A DNA stretch of 64,000 nucleotides from Halobaculum litoreum (GCF_030127125.1 NZ_CP126156.1:2232001-2296000), one strand, 5' to 3'; numbered from the stretch's first letter, positions 8,172-16,851 are shown. Notes: a model not told the origin generated them from the sequence alone. Numbers and translations: made by a program.

Positions 8172-9140
8172 TCAGTTCTCGCCGCGCGTCGGCAGGTCCG
8201 GCTCGAAGCCGACCGCCTCGACGGCCATGTCGAGCACCGCGTCGACGTTCTCCCCCTCGGCGACGCTCATGTACGCGTCGGCCTCGACGTCCGTGGAGCG
8301 GTCGCTCTTGTTGCAGACGACGATGACGGGCGCGTCGAAGCGCTCCTCGACCTCCGCGAGCAGTTCCAGTTGGGCCTCGATCGGGTAGCCGCAGTCGCCG
8401 GAGGCGTCGAGGACGAACACGACGGCGTCGGCGAGGTGGGTGAGCGCGGAGACGGCCTGTCGCTCGATGCCGTTGCGCTCCTCCTCCGGGCGGTCGAGGA
8501 TGCCGGGCGTGTCGATGATCTGGTAGCGGATGCGGTCGCGCTCGAAGTGGCCGATCTGGACCGCCTTCGTCGTGAACGGGTACGACGCGATCTCGTTGGA
8601 GGCGCGCGTGACGCGGTTGACGAACGACGACTTGCCGACGTTGGGGTAGCCGGCGACGACGATCGCGGGCTCGTCGGGGCGGATGTCGGGGAGCGTCTTC
8701 AGCGCGTCGCGGGCCTCCCCGACCGTCAGGAGGTCGTCCTCGATCTCGTCCACGATGTCGGCCATCCGGGCGAACGCCTGCTTGCGGTGCTTGCGCGCGG
8801 TCTCGACGCCCGAACGGCGCATCTTCGCCTGGTACTCCGAGCGCAGTTCGTCGATCTGGCGGGAGGCCCAGTTCACCTCCGACAGCGCCTGCCGGAGTTC
8901 GTCGACGTTGACGACGGCGTCGGCGAGTTCGTAGTAGAACGGCTCGACCTCGAACTCGAAGTCGGGCCAGGAGGTGGAGACGTTGGCGAGGTTGTCCGAG
9001 AGGATGTTCGCGGCGGTGATCAGCATCGACTCCTGGGCGTCCCAGCCGTCCTTCGCGCGGCCGGCGCGGGAGGCCCGCGAGAACGCCTTGTCGAGGAGTT
9101 CCTCCGCCCGCGGCGTCGTGGGGAGGTCTTCGAATGTCAT
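8172..9140 (-). CDS. NOG1-type GTPase
   Basis: This 322-residue protein has the Nog1 architecture: an N-terminal helical bundle (residues 1-155) followed by a G domain. G1 is GYPNVGKS (164-171), G3 is DTPGIL (209-214) and G4 is NKSD (276-279). Eukaryotic Nog1 works on pre-60S ribosome export; archaeal members are presumed 50S assembly factors. It is shorter than the eukaryotic protein and lacks its C-terminal extension, as expected in archaea. The tataag element at 9177-9182 lies about 40 nt upstream of the ATG, so a short leader of roughly 12 nt is likely. It diverges from the aIF2-gamma gene. Confidence 0.9.
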   Translation of the reverse strand: MTFEDLPTTPRAEELLDKAFSRASRAGRAKDGWDAQESMLITAANILSDNLANVSTSWPDFEFEVEPFYYELADAVVNVDELRQALSEVNWASRQIDELRSEYQAKMRRSGVETARKHRKQAFARMADIVDEIEDDLLTVGEARDALKTLPDIRPDEPAIVVAGYPNVGKSSFVNRVTRASNEIASYPFTTKAVQIGHFERDRIRYQIIDTPGILDRPEEERNGIERQAVSALTHLADAVVFVLDASGDCGYPIEAQLELLAEVEERFDAPVIVVCNKSDRSTDVEADAYMSVAEGENVDAVLDMAVEAVGFEPDLPTRGEN

Positions 9141-9394
9141 GTGTACTCAGTTGGCCGTCCGTTGACGACGGCGCCGTATAAGCCCGTTCGTTCGGGTTTC
9201 GCGCGCTCTGGAGTGTGTTCCGCCGTGTCGCGATCCGCGGCGACCCGGGCGACACGCCGACGCGGGCGACCGGTTCGGGACCGGCCCGCGCTCGGCGGGG
9301 CGCGCCGCCCGGCGACGTCACGCGACCGGGCCGCGTTCCGGTCCCCGTGGAACACACAGACACGCACACGGAGCCGCCACCGCCGTAACAGCAC

Positions 9395-9400
9395 CTTTAT
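9395..9400 (+). promoter_or_regulatory. TATA box of aIF2-gamma
   Basis: The element ctttat lies about 48 nt before the ATG. The transcript therefore probably carries a leader of about 20 nt, unlike the leaderless genes common in this window. Confidence 0.5.
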
Positions 9401-9437
9401 CAGGCGCACGAAGCGAAGTTCCAACGAGATTACTCTC

Positions 9438-9442
9438 GGAGG
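9438..9442 (+). promoter_or_regulatory. Shine-Dalgarno site of aIF2-gamma
   Basis: GGAGG lies 3 nt before the ATG at 9446, complementary to the 16S rRNA 3' end. Spacing is short, but the site agrees with a leadered transcript from the TATA box near 9395. Confidence 0.5.
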
Positions 9443-9445
9443 CTC

Positions 9446-10675
9446 ATGGTGACGGAGCAAACACAACCGGAGGTGAACATCGGACTCGTCGGTCACGTCG
9501 ACCACGGCAAGACGACGCTAGTGCAAGCGTTGTCGGGCGACTGGACCGACCAGCACAGCGAGGAGATGAAGCGCGGGATCTCCATCAGACTGGGGTACGC
9601 GGACGCGACGCTGCGTCGCTGCCCCGAGTGCGACGAGCCCGAGTGTTACACCGTCGAGGAGACGTGCCCCGAGCACGACGTCGAGACCGAGGTCCTGCGG
9701 ACGGTCTCGTTCGTCGACGCGCCGGGCCACGAGACACTGATGGCGACGATGCTGTCGGGGGCGTCGATCATGGACGGCGCCGTGCTCGTCGTGAGCGCCA
9801 CGGAGGACGTGCCCCAGGCCCAGACCGAGGAGCACCTCATGGCGCTGGACATCATCGGCATCGACAACATCGTCATCGCCCAGAACAAGGTCGACCTCGT
9901 CGACGACGAGCGCGCCCGCGAGAACTACGAACAGATCAAGGAGTTCGTCGAGGGCACCGTCGCCGAGGACGCGCCGGTCGTCCCCGTCAGCGCCCAGCAG
10001 GGCGTCAACGTGGACCTCGTCATCTCGGCGCTGGAGGAGCACATCCCCACGCCCGAGCGCGACGAGACGCTCCCGCCGAAGATGTACACCGCCCGCTCGT
10101 TCGACATCAACCGCCCCGGCACGAAGGCGAAGGACCTGCTCGGGGGCGTCATCGGCGGGTCGCTCGCGCAGGGCACCCTCTCCGAGGGCGACGAGCTGGA
10201 GCTGCGTCCCGGCCGCGAGGTCGAGGAGGGCGGCTCCTCGGAGTACCACTCGATCGAGACGTCGGTGCGCTCGCTGCAGGCGGGCGGACGGCCGCAAGAG
10301 GAGGTCGGCCCCGGCGGACTGCTCGGCGTCGGGACCGGGCTGGACCCGAGCCTGACGAAGGGCGACGCGCTCGCCGGCCAGGTCGCCGGCGAGCCCGGCA
10401 CGCTGCCGCCGACGCGCGACGGCTTCGAGATGGACGCCGAGCTGCTCGACCGCGTCGTCGGCGAGGGGGAGGTCGAGGAGATCTCCACCGGCGAGCCGCT
10501 GATGCTCACCGTCGGCACCGCGACCACGGTCGGCGCGGTGACGAGCGCCCGGACGGGCGAGTGCGAGGTGAACCTCAAGCGGCCCGTCTGCGCCGAGGAG
10601 GGCGCGAAGATCGCCATCAACCGTCGCATGGGCGCCCGGTGGCGCCTCATCGGCGTCGGGACCCTCACGGAGTAA
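9446..10675 (+). CDS. eif2g: translation initiation factor aIF2 subunit gamma
   Basis: The gamma subunit of aIF2 binds GTP and initiator Met-tRNA and brings it to the 30S subunit. In this 409-residue protein the G motifs are GHVDHGKT (16-23), DAPGHE (91-96) and NKVD (147-150). The zinc knuckle typical of the gamma subunit has cysteines C59, C62, C67 and C74. Two beta-barrel domains follow, including the [10 protein letters not shown] segment. Length and order match the family. The PIN-domain gene begins 4 nt after its stop, so aIF2-gamma heads an operon with RNA-related genes. A leadered, Shine-Dalgarno start is predicted. Confidence 0.98.
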   Translation: MVTEQTQPEVNIGLVGHVDHGKTTLVQALSGDWTDQHSEEMKRGISIRLGYADATLRRCPECDEPECYTVEETCPEHDVETEVLRTVSFVDAPGHETLMATMLSGASIMDGAVLVVSATEDVPQAQTEEHLMALDIIGIDNIVIAQNKVDLVDDERARENYEQIKEFVEGTVAEDAPVVPVSAQQGVNVDLVISALEEHIPTPERDETLPPKMYTARSFDINRPGTKAKDLLGGVIGGSLAQGTLSEGDELELRPGREVEEGGSSEYHSIETSVRSLQAGGRPQEEVGPGGLLGVGTGLDPSLTKGDALAGQVAGEPGTLPPTRDGFEMDAELLDRVVGEGEVEEISTGEPLMLTVGTATTVGAVTSARTGECEVNLKRPVCAEEGAKIAINRRMGARWRLIGVGTLTE

Positions 10676-10679
10676 CCGG

Positions 10680-11063
10680 GTGACGACGGTCGTGCTCGAC
10701 ACGAACGCGCTGATGATGCCGGTGGAGTGCGGCGTCCGCGTGTTCGACGAGCTCGACCGGCTCGTCGACGACCCCGACCTCGTCACTCCGGAGGCGGTCG
10801 TCGCCGAGCTGGAGAAGCTCGCGACGGGCGCCGGCGAGGAAGCCACGGCCGCCTCGGTCGGCCGGGACCTCGCGGAGCGGTGTCGGGTCGTCGCGACGAC
10901 GGAGGAGTACGCTGACGACGCGGTCGTCGAACTCGCCTCGGGCGAGTCCTTCGACGGCTACGTCGCCACGAACGACCGCCCCCTGCGCGAGCGCCTCCTC
11001 GCTCGGGGCGTACGCGTAATCGGTTTAAGGGGCGCGAACACACTCGCGATAACAGAACCATAG
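10680..11063 (+). CDS. PIN-domain protein (Fcf1/UTP24-like)
   Basis: This 127-residue single PIN domain is a predicted metal-dependent endoribonuclease fold. Acidic residues expected at the active site include D7 in VLDTNALM, the glutamates of the TPEAVVAELEKL helix and the aspartate of TNDRPLRERL near the C-terminus. Similar short PIN proteins linked to translation genes resemble Fcf1/UTP24, which cleave pre-rRNA; that assignment is by context and similarity only. No antitoxin gene adjoins it, so a VapC toxin is unlikely. It starts with GTG, 4 nt after aIF2-gamma, and ends 1 nt before the Rpo7 ATG. Confidence 0.85.
   Translation: MTTVVLDTNALMMPVECGVRVFDELDRLVDDPDLVTPEAVVAELEKLATGAGEEATAASVGRDLAERCRVVATTEEYADDAVVELASGESFDGYVATNDRPLRERLLARGVRVIGLRGANTLAITEP
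11022..11028 (+). promoter_or_regulatory. internal promoter for Rpo7 within the PIN gene
   Basis: The sequence ggtttaa lies inside the end of the PIN coding sequence, about 40 nt before the Rpo7 ATG at 11065. It would give a leader of about 12 nt and could let Rpo7-Spt4 be expressed apart from aIF2-gamma. Confidence 0.45.
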
Positions 11064-11064
11064 C

Positions 11065-11643
11065 ATGTACAAACGGGTACGACTCAAGGACACGGTCGAG
11101 GTCCCGCCGGAGCATCTGGCGGACGTGAGCCGCGACCGCGTCCGCAAGCTCTTGCAGGACAAGTTGGAGGGACGCATGGACGAGGACGTCGGCAGCGTGG
11201 TCAGCGTCATCGAGGTCCACGAGATCGGCGACGGCGCCGTCCTCCCGAACCGCCCCGGCGTCTACTATCAGGCGGAGTTCGACGCCGTGACCTTCGACCC
11301 GGACATGCAGGAGGTCGTCGACGGGAACGTCGTGGAGGTCGTCGAGTTCGGCGCCTTCGTCGGCATCGGCCCCGTCGACGGCTTGCTGCACGTCTCGCAG
11401 ATCTCCGACGAGTACCTCGCGTACGACGGGGAGAACCAACAGCTCGCCTCGACGGAGTCGAGCGACACGCTCGGGGTCGACGACCCCGTCCGCGTCCGCG
11501 TCGTCACGAAGTCGATCGACGAGCGCAACCCGCGCGACTCGAAGATCGGCCTCACGGCCAAACAGCCGGGCCTCGGCAAACACGAGTGGCTGGAGGCCGA
11601 CGTGCGCCGGCGCTCGGAGGGCGCCCCCGCGGAGGGTAACTGA
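11065..11643 (+). CDS. rpoE1: RNA polymerase subunit Rpo7 (E')
   Basis: Rpo7 forms, with Rpo4, the stalk of the archaeal RNA polymerase, helping open-complex formation and binding nascent RNA. The N-terminal RNP-like domain (MYKRVRLKDTVEVPPE, about residues 1-78) is followed by an S1/OB RNA-binding domain from about residue 80, with VVEFGAFVGIGPVDGLLHVSQI. Length (192) is normal. It follows the PIN gene by 1 nt and its stop overlaps the Spt4 ATG (TGATGG). A possible internal promoter is noted upstream. Confidence 0.97.
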   Translation: MYKRVRLKDTVEVPPEHLADVSRDRVRKLLQDKLEGRMDEDVGSVVSVIEVHEIGDGAVLPNRPGVYYQAEFDAVTFDPDMQEVVDGNVVEVVEFGAFVGIGPVDGLLHVSQISDEYLAYDGENQQLASTESSDTLGVDDPVRVRVVTKSIDERNPRDSKIGLTAKQPGLGKHEWLEADVRRRSEGAPAEGN

Positions 11644-11840
11644 TGGCGGAGGACCGCCTCGCCTGCCGCGAGTGCCACTTCGTCAACGGGCCGGACGCCC
11701 AGACGTGCGAGAACTGCGGCTCCTCCTCGCTGACGGAGGACTGGGCCGGCTACGTCATCATCCCCCACCCCGAGAAGTCGGAGATCGCGCCGGAGATGAA
11801 CGTGAGTACGCCCGGCAGCTACGCGCTGAAGGTCCGCTGA
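11643..11840 (+). CDS. spt4: transcription elongation factor Spt4 (RNA polymerase E'')
   Basis: This 65-residue zinc-ribbon protein was formerly called RpoE'' and is now recognised as Spt4, which pairs with Spt5 to aid elongation. Zinc ligands are C8 and C11 (CRECH) and C22 and C25 (CENC). The conserved WAGYVIIPHPEKSEIA segment forms the Spt5 interface. It starts on the last base of the Rpo7 stop codon, so the two are surely cotranscribed. The dephospho-CoA kinase gene starts 13 nt further on. Confidence 0.95.
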   Translation: MAEDRLACRECHFVNGPDAQTCENCGSSSLTEDWAGYVIIPHPEKSEIAPEMNVSTPGSYALKVR

Positions 11841-11853
11841 ACGACCCGCTCGG

Positions 11854-12384
11854 ATGCTCTCGCTCCCCGACGACCTCCGCGGCGCGTTCAAGGACCCGAT
11901 GGGTCCCGTCTACACGGACACGGAGCGACTGCTCGCGGACGCGGGCGACCCGATCGTCGCCGTCGGCGACGTCGTCACCTACCACCTCCGCGTCGCCGGC
12001 CGCGACCCCGACGTCGCCGTGATCGACGGGAAGACGAAACGCGAGGCCGTCGGCGCCGAGATCGCCGCCGTCCTCGACGGCGGGAACCGCCGGATCGAAG
12101 TCGACAACCCACCCGCGACCCTCTCGACGGCGATGCTGGAGGCGCTGGCGGAGGCGCTCGCCGACCCCGACCCCGTCGTGATCCACGTCACCGGCGAGGA
12201 GGACCTCGCGACCGTCCCGGCGCTCCTCGTGGCCCCCGAGGGCGCGAGCGTCGTGTACGGCCAGCCGAACGAGGGGATGGTGCTCGTCGACGTGACCGCG
12301 GCGTCGAAGCGCGAGGCGCGCGAGTTGCTCGGGAAGTTGGACGGCGACACCGCGGCGGCGCTCTCGGCGCTGGGCGTCGAGTAG
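11854..12384 (+). CDS. GTP-dependent dephospho-CoA kinase (DUF359)
   Basis: This 176-residue DUF359 protein corresponds to the archaeal GTP-dependent dephospho-CoA kinase, which performs the last step of coenzyme A synthesis. Family motifs seen are GDVVT (38-42), VIDGKTKR (56-63), GEEDL (114-118) and VYGQPNEG (134-141). The rest of the length is normal. It sits in the transcription/translation operon between Spt4 and S24e, an arrangement known in archaea and not itself evidence of an RNA-related function. Confidence 0.92.
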   Translation: MLSLPDDLRGAFKDPMGPVYTDTERLLADAGDPIVAVGDVVTYHLRVAGRDPDVAVIDGKTKREAVGAEIAAVLDGGNRRIEVDNPPATLSTAMLEALAEALADPDPVVIHVTGEEDLATVPALLVAPEGASVVYGQPNEGMVLVDVTAASKREARELLGKLDGDTAAALSALGVE

Positions 12385-12485
12385 CGCGGACGGGCCGCCG
12401 GAGGCGCCGGACACTCCCGTACACGGGCGCAGGCCGCTTCGAAGTCCTTTTCCCGGTGCCGGGTCCATTGACGGACAACTGAACC

Positions 12486-12794
12486 ATGGACATCGACATC
12501 ATCTCCGAGCAGGAGAACCCCATGCTCCACCGGACGGACGTCCGGTTCGAGGTGCAGCACGACGAAGCAACCCCCGCGCGTCTGCAGGTCCGCGACTCGC
12601 TCGCGGCCAAGCTCGACAAGGGCTCCGACGAGGTCGTCATCCAGGAACTCGACACGAAGTTCGGGATGCGCAAGACCGTCGGCTACGCGAAGGTGTACGA
12701 GACGGCCGAGCACGCCGCCGACGTCGAGCAGGAGTACGTCCTCGAGCGGAACGCCATCGCCGGCGACGAGGACGCCGAGGCAGAGGAAGCGTAA
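12486..12794 (+). CDS. rps24e: 30S ribosomal protein S24e
   Basis: This 102-residue ribosomal protein of the archaeal small subunit opens with MDIDIISEQENPMLHRTDV and has the core TKFGMRKTVGYAKVYE. The last 12 residues are an acidic extension typical of halophiles. The Kae1-Bud32 gene begins 6 nt after its stop. In many archaea a small zinc-ribbon protein, S27ae, lies directly after S24e; here there is no room for it. The 101 nt before the ATG contain a weak tcctttt element. Confidence 0.95.
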   Translation: MDIDIISEQENPMLHRTDVRFEVQHDEATPARLQVRDSLAAKLDKGSDEVVIQELDTKFGMRKTVGYAKVYETAEHAADVEQEYVLERNAIAGDEDAEAEEA

Positions 12795-12800
12795 CGCCGG

Positions 12801-14429
12801 ATGCGCGTCCTCGGCGTCGAGGGCACGGCCTGGTGCGCCAGCGCCGCGGTGTTCGACGCCGAGACCGACGCCGTGTTTATCGAGTCCGACCCGTACGAAC
12901 CCGACAGCGGCGGCATTCACCCGCGCGAGGCCGCCGAACACATGGGCGACGCGATCCCGCGGGTGATCGAGACGGCGCTCGGCCACGCCCGCGAGGAGTA
13001 CGACGACCGCGGCGACGACGAGCCGCCGGTCGACGCGGTCGCCTTCTCGCGCGGCCCCGGACTCGGCCCCTGTCTCCGCGTCGTCGCCACCGCCGCGCGG
13101 GCGCTCGCGCAGACGCTCGGCGTGCCGCTGGTCGGCGTCAACCACATGGTCGCCCACCTCGAGATCGGGCGCCACCGCGCCGGCTTCGACTCGCCGGTGT
13201 GTCTGAACGCCTCGGGGGCGAACGCGCACCTGCTGGGCTTCCACGACGGGCGCTACCGCGTGCTCGGCGAGACGATGGACACCGGCGTCGGCAACGCCCT
13301 CGACAAGTTCACCCGCCACGTCGGCTGGAGCCACCCCGGCGGCCCGAAGATCGAAGCCCACGCGGCGGACGGCGAGTTCGTCGAGTTGCCGTACGTCGTG
13401 AAGGGGATGGACTTCTCCTTCTCGGGGATCATGTCCGCCGCGAAGGACGCGTACGACGACGGCGTCCCCGTCGAGGACGTCTGTTTCGCCCTCCAGGAGC
13501 ACGTGTTCGCGATGCTCACCGAGGTCGCCGAGCGGGCGCTGTCGCTGACGGGCACCGACGAACTCGTGCTCGGGGGCGGTGTCGGGCAGAACGCGCGCCT
13601 CAGGGAGATGCTCGCGTCGATGTGCGAGGAACGCGGCGCCCGGTTCCACGCGCCCGAGCCGCGGTTCCTCCGCGACAACGCCGGGATGATCGCGGTGTTG
13701 GGCGCGAAGATGGCCGCCGCGGGCGACACCGTCGCCGTCGCGGACTCCGCCATCGACCCGGACTTCCGCCCCGACCAGGTGCCGGTGACGTGGCGCTCGG
13801 GCGAGTCGGTCGCGCGCGTGCCGGGGGCGAGCGACGACGCGGCCGACCTGCGCGGCGCGGAGGCGACCGTCGAGGTCCGCGGCGACACGGTGGCGAAGCG
13901 GCGGCTCCCGAAGGCGTACCGCCACCCGGAGCTGGACGCGACGCTGCGGCGCGAGCGGACGGTCGCGGAGGCGCGGCTGCTGGCGGCCGCGCGGCGCGCG
14001 GGCGTCCCGACGCCGCTGGTGCGCGACGTGGACGTGCCCGAGGCGACGCTGACGATGCAGTTCGTCGGCGCCCGCGACCTGGCGGCCGGCTCGACCGTCG
14101 ACCACGCGCGGACGGTCGGCGAGCACCTCGCGCGGCTCCACGTCGCGGGCATCGTCCACGGCGACCCGACGACGCGCAACGCCCGCGTCGGCCGCGACGG
14201 CGCGCCGGAGGACGGGCGGCTGTTCCTGATCGACTTCGGCCTCGGCTTCCAGTCGGACCACGTCGAGGACTACGCGATGGACCTGCACGTGTTCGAGCAG
14301 TCCGTCGAGGGGACCGCGACCGACCCGGCGCCGCTGGTCGCGGCGGTCGAGGAGGGGTACCGCGCGGTCGGCGACGACGCGGTGTTGGACCGGCTCCGCG
14401 GCGTCGAGGGGCGCGGTCGCTACCGGTAG
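12801..14429 (+). CDS. Kae1-Bud32 fusion, tRNA threonylcarbamoyladenosine synthesis
   Basis: This is a two-domain protein of 542 residues. The Kae1 half (about 1-325) transfers the threonylcarbamoyl group to A37 of ANN-decoding tRNAs. It keeps the metal-binding HMVAH (115-119) and the NASGANAHLLGF loop. The Bud32 half (from about 350) is an atypical small kinase/ATPase with HGDPTTRN near 453 and the metal-binding DFG near 477. In eukaryotes and many archaea these are separate KEOPS subunits; fusion is common in Euryarchaeota. It is tightly linked to S24e upstream. The start ATG at 12801 gives the family-typical MRVLGVEGTA. Confidence 0.97.
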   Translation: MRVLGVEGTAWCASAAVFDAETDAVFIESDPYEPDSGGIHPREAAEHMGDAIPRVIETALGHAREEYDDRGDDEPPVDAVAFSRGPGLGPCLRVVATAARALAQTLGVPLVGVNHMVAHLEIGRHRAGFDSPVCLNASGANAHLLGFHDGRYRVLGETMDTGVGNALDKFTRHVGWSHPGGPKIEAHAADGEFVELPYVVKGMDFSFSGIMSAAKDAYDDGVPVEDVCFALQEHVFAMLTEVAERALSLTGTDELVLGGGVGQNARLREMLASMCEERGARFHAPEPRFLRDNAGMIAVLGAKMAAAGDTVAVADSAIDPDFRPDQVPVTWRSGESVARVPGASDDAADLRGAEATVEVRGDTVAKRRLPKAYRHPELDATLRRERTVAEARLLAAARRAGVPTPLVRDVDVPEATLTMQFVGARDLAAGSTVDHARTVGEHLARLHVAGIVHGDPTTRNARVGRDGAPEDGRLFLIDFGLGFQSDHVEDYAMDLHVFEQSVEGTATDPAPLVAAVEEGYRAVGDDAVLDRLRGVEGRGRYR

Positions 14430-14597
14430 GCGAACAGACGGCCCCGCGGCGCCGACGACGGGCCGCACACCCGCTGCCCGACGCGTCCCGGCGGTCGGCG
14501 CGTCGAGCCGGGCGGGCCGGTATCGGACGAGAACCCAGCCCGTGTTGTGCCGCCATCGGGCCAAAGCGATTTATCCGAAGCCGTCGTTGTCGGTCGT

Positions 14598-14876
14598 ATG
14601 GCAGATAAACCCCAATCGGGGGAACTCTTCGGGATCCCGTACAACTTCGAGCGTCCCAGCGTCGGCCGCCTGCTCTCCTCGTACTGGCAGCCCGGCAAGG
14701 GCATGCTCGTGAAGAAGCCGTTCGGCATCGGCTACACGCTCAACCTCGCCAACTGGCGCTCGTGGATCGTCCTCGTCGTCGCCGGCGTGATGCTGTACCA
14801 GGAGCGCGGGAGCGCCGGCGGCGCGGAAGCCGCCGAGGAGTCCGAGCCCGTCGAGGTCGTCGTCGACGACGACTGA
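14598..14876 (+). CDS. small membrane protein, DUF5808-like
   Basis: This 92-residue protein has a conserved N-terminal block (GELFGIPYNFERPSVGRLL, then KPFGIGYTLNLANW) resembling haloarchaeal DUF5808 proteins. One transmembrane helix follows (about residues 54-69, WIVLVVAGVMLY) and then a strongly acidic tail. The block with Pro-Tyr-Asn-Phe suggests a soluble or membrane-adjacent domain of unknown function. An atttatc box about 28 nt before the ATG suggests a leaderless transcript independent of Kae1-Bud32. Confidence 0.75.
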   Translation: MADKPQSGELFGIPYNFERPSVGRLLSSYWQPGKGMLVKKPFGIGYTLNLANWRSWIVLVVAGVMLYQERGSAGGAEAAEESEPVEVVVDDD

Positions 14877-15002
14877 GGCGAGCCGCGAGCCGAGCGAGCG
14901 TTCCTGACTGTCGACGGCGAGGCCCCGTGCCGCGCCGTCCACGCGACCGTCCCGACCAGCGGCGCGACCGGCCGCGCGGTCACGCGACGGGCGGGACGGG
15001 CC

Positions 15003-15422
15003 TCACTCCGTCCACTCCGACGAGCGGGCCCGCTCGCGCCACGCCCGCTGTTGGGCGCGTTCGCTCACGTGGTCCACCCCGCCCGCGAGGTCGTCGCGGA
15101 CCGTCGTCTCGAAGGCGTCGAGTTCGTCGACCAGCCCCCGCCGGAACTCCGTGACGAGCTCGTACGTCCAGCGGTCCTCGACCGCGCCGGCGGGCAACAG
15201 CCGGTCGCGGATCGTGTCGGCGTAGCCGTCGTGGCCGGCCGCTCGCAACAGCTCCTCCGCCTCGGCGAACCGGTCCATGGCGTGTCCCGTCCGGTGGTGA
15301 CAGCCGAGCAGGTCCGCGTACGCCCGGTAGGCGTGTTCGATCCCGAGTTGGAGGGAGTGGAGCGCCCGCGCCTCCTCCTCGGAGAGGTCGGGGATCGCGG
15401 GGTCGGCGTCGTCTACTGCCAT
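15003..15422 (-). CDS. conserved hypothetical helical protein
   Basis: This 139-residue acidic protein of unknown function is predicted to be mostly helical. The segment LQLGIEHAYRAYADLLGCHHRTGHAMDR is notable: its HH and H residues, together with E18-E21 and the acidic helices, could bind metal, but no known motif is complete. No signal peptide or membrane helix is present. I chose the ATG at 15422; a longer in-frame reading to 15503 adds 27 residues that look like non-coding GC sequence. It is divergent from the small membrane protein and CorA. Confidence 0.6.
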   Translation of the reverse strand: MAVDDADPAIPDLSEEEARALHSLQLGIEHAYRAYADLLGCHHRTGHAMDRFAEAEELLRAAGHDGYADTIRDRLLPAGAVEDRWTYELVTEFRRGLVDELDAFETTVRDDLAGGVDHVSERAQQRAWRERARSSEWTE

Positions 15423-15501
15423 ATCGTGGTCAACGGTACCGAAGCACAAGGCCGTTGCGCGTGCCCGAACCGTTAGGGGGGTCGGTGTCGACGGGCGCGA
15501 C

Positions 15502-15794
15502 ATGGACCGGACGTTCCTCGCGGCGGCGGCGCTGACGACGCTGTCGCTGGTCGGCTACGGCGCCGGCGTCGCCGCGCCGTACCCGGGTCGGGAGGCGAGC
15601 ATCGCGGGGCTGATGATCGGCGTGACGCTCGCGGCGGTCACGTACGGCCGTACCGAGACGGGGACGGTGACCGGCGGGACGGTCGACCGGGCCGACGGCG
15701 GGACGGGGACCGCCCGCACGAGCGACGCGGGCGGGACCGGCGCCGGCGTCGACGCCGGCGCCCCGCGGACGGCGAAGGGGGCGACGACCGGTGA
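15502..15794 (+). CDS. small two-helix membrane protein, probably frameshifted
   Basis: The first 50 residues carry two hydrophobic helices (about 4-26 and 33-48; LVGYGAGVAAPYPGREAS between them), a plausible small haloarchaeal membrane protein. After about residue 52 the sequence becomes Gly/Thr/Asp-rich. As sequenced, the frame never stops before the SDR gene 2 kb away. One extra base, for example in the G run 15777-15781, would end it at TGA 15792-15794, overlapping the CorA GTG start (GTGA) and giving a protein of about 97 residues. The site of the slip is not fixed by homology. Confidence 0.55.
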
Positions 15795-16804
15795 TCCGGG
15801 CGCTGTCGTACACCGACGGCGAGTCGGCGACGTTCGCCGACCCCACGGCGGCCGTCGAGGCCCCGGGGACGACCTGGGTGTGGGTGGACGTCGGGGACGC
15901 CGACGGCGGCGAGGGCGTCGCGGACACCGGCGGGACGCCGCGCCCGACGGGCGATCTGGCGACCGTGACCGAGCGCTTCGGGATCCACCCCCTGCACGCC
16001 GAGGACGTGCTGGGCGACGGCCGCCCGAAGTCGGAGGTGCTCGACGAGTACACGTTCCTGTTGGTGAAGGCCGCACGCTTCCGCATCGGCGAGACGACGT
16101 TTCTGGAGGAGATCCGGACCCGCCCGGTCGGCGTGTTCGTCGGCGACGACTGGCTGGTGACGGTGACGACCGACGGGGGCGGCGCGGTCGAGCCGGTGTG
16201 GAACCGTCTCGCGAGCGCCGAGCGGCGCGCGCTCGCGCGCGGCCCCGACTTCGCGGGCTACCTCGTGATCGACCGCGTCGTGGACGGCTACTTCCGCCTG
16301 CTCGACGAGCTGGAGGACGACATCGAGACCGTCGAGGAGCTGGTGATCGACGCCCCCGACCCCGACACGCTCGGCGAGATCAACGACCTCCGTCGCGAAC
16401 TGCTGTCTGTGCGGCGGGTCGTGTGGCCGACACGCGACGCGCTCAGCCCGCTGACGCGGGGCGACGCCGACCACGTCGCCGAGGCGAGCGAGAAGTACTA
16501 CCGCGACGTGTACGACCACGTCGTCCAGCTGGTCGAGCTGACCGAGACGTACCGCGACCTCACCGCGGGGGCGCGCGACATCTACCTCAACACGCTGTCG
16601 CAGTCGACCAACGAGGTGATGCGCCGGCTCACCGTCGTCGCGACGGTCGTCCTGCCGCTGACGTTCGTCGCCGGCGTGTTCGGGATGAACTTCGCGTCGA
16701 TGCCCGAACTCGCGTGGCCGTACGCCTACCACGCGACGATGCTCGGGATGGCCGGCATCGCGGTCGTGCTCGTGGCGTACTTCCGGCGCGAAGGCTGGCT
16801 GTAG
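15791..16804 (+). CDS. corA: CorA-family magnesium/cobalt transporter
   Basis: This 337-residue CorA-type divalent cation channel has a large cytosolic N-terminal domain (1-270) and two C-terminal transmembrane helices. The signature GMNF, at the end of the first helix (about residues 298-301), is intact. The long coupling helix carries YLNTLSQSTNEVMRRLT. The GTG at 15791 overlaps the presumed stop of the small membrane protein, so both may be one transcript. The protein ends in the basic YFRREGWL expected on the cytosolic side. Confidence 0.95.
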   Translation: MIRALSYTDGESATFADPTAAVEAPGTTWVWVDVGDADGGEGVADTGGTPRPTGDLATVTERFGIHPLHAEDVLGDGRPKSEVLDEYTFLLVKAARFRIGETTFLEEIRTRPVGVFVGDDWLVTVTTDGGGAVEPVWNRLASAERRALARGPDFAGYLVIDRVVDGYFRLLDELEDDIETVEELVIDAPDPDTLGEINDLRRELLSVRRVVWPTRDALSPLTRGDADHVAEASEKYYRDVYDHVVQLVELTETYRDLTAGARDIYLNTLSQSTNEVMRRLTVVATVVLPLTFVAGVFGMNFASMPELAWPYAYHATMLGMAGIAVVLVAYFRREGWL

Positions 16805-16851
16805 CGTGCCGGCCCTCGGGGTTTAGGCCGCGGGCGGGCGAACCGTCGGGC

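Larger units (their letters stand above)
9141..9445. other. divergent intergenic region between NOG1-type GTPase and aIF2-gamma
   Basis: This 305-nt gap is the only one of that size in the window. Both flanks hold promoters: tataag at 9177-9182 reading left and ctttat near 9395-9400 reading right. The middle (about 9200-9380) is GC-rich with no convincing ORF. No tRNA cloverleaf or long inverted repeat was recognised by eye. A small RNA in the middle cannot be excluded. Confidence 0.6.

Noticed and set aside
10680-11063. Considered a VapC toxin
   Set aside because: There is no antitoxin gene beside it, and the tight linkage with aIF2-gamma and Rpo7 favours an RNA-processing PIN protein.
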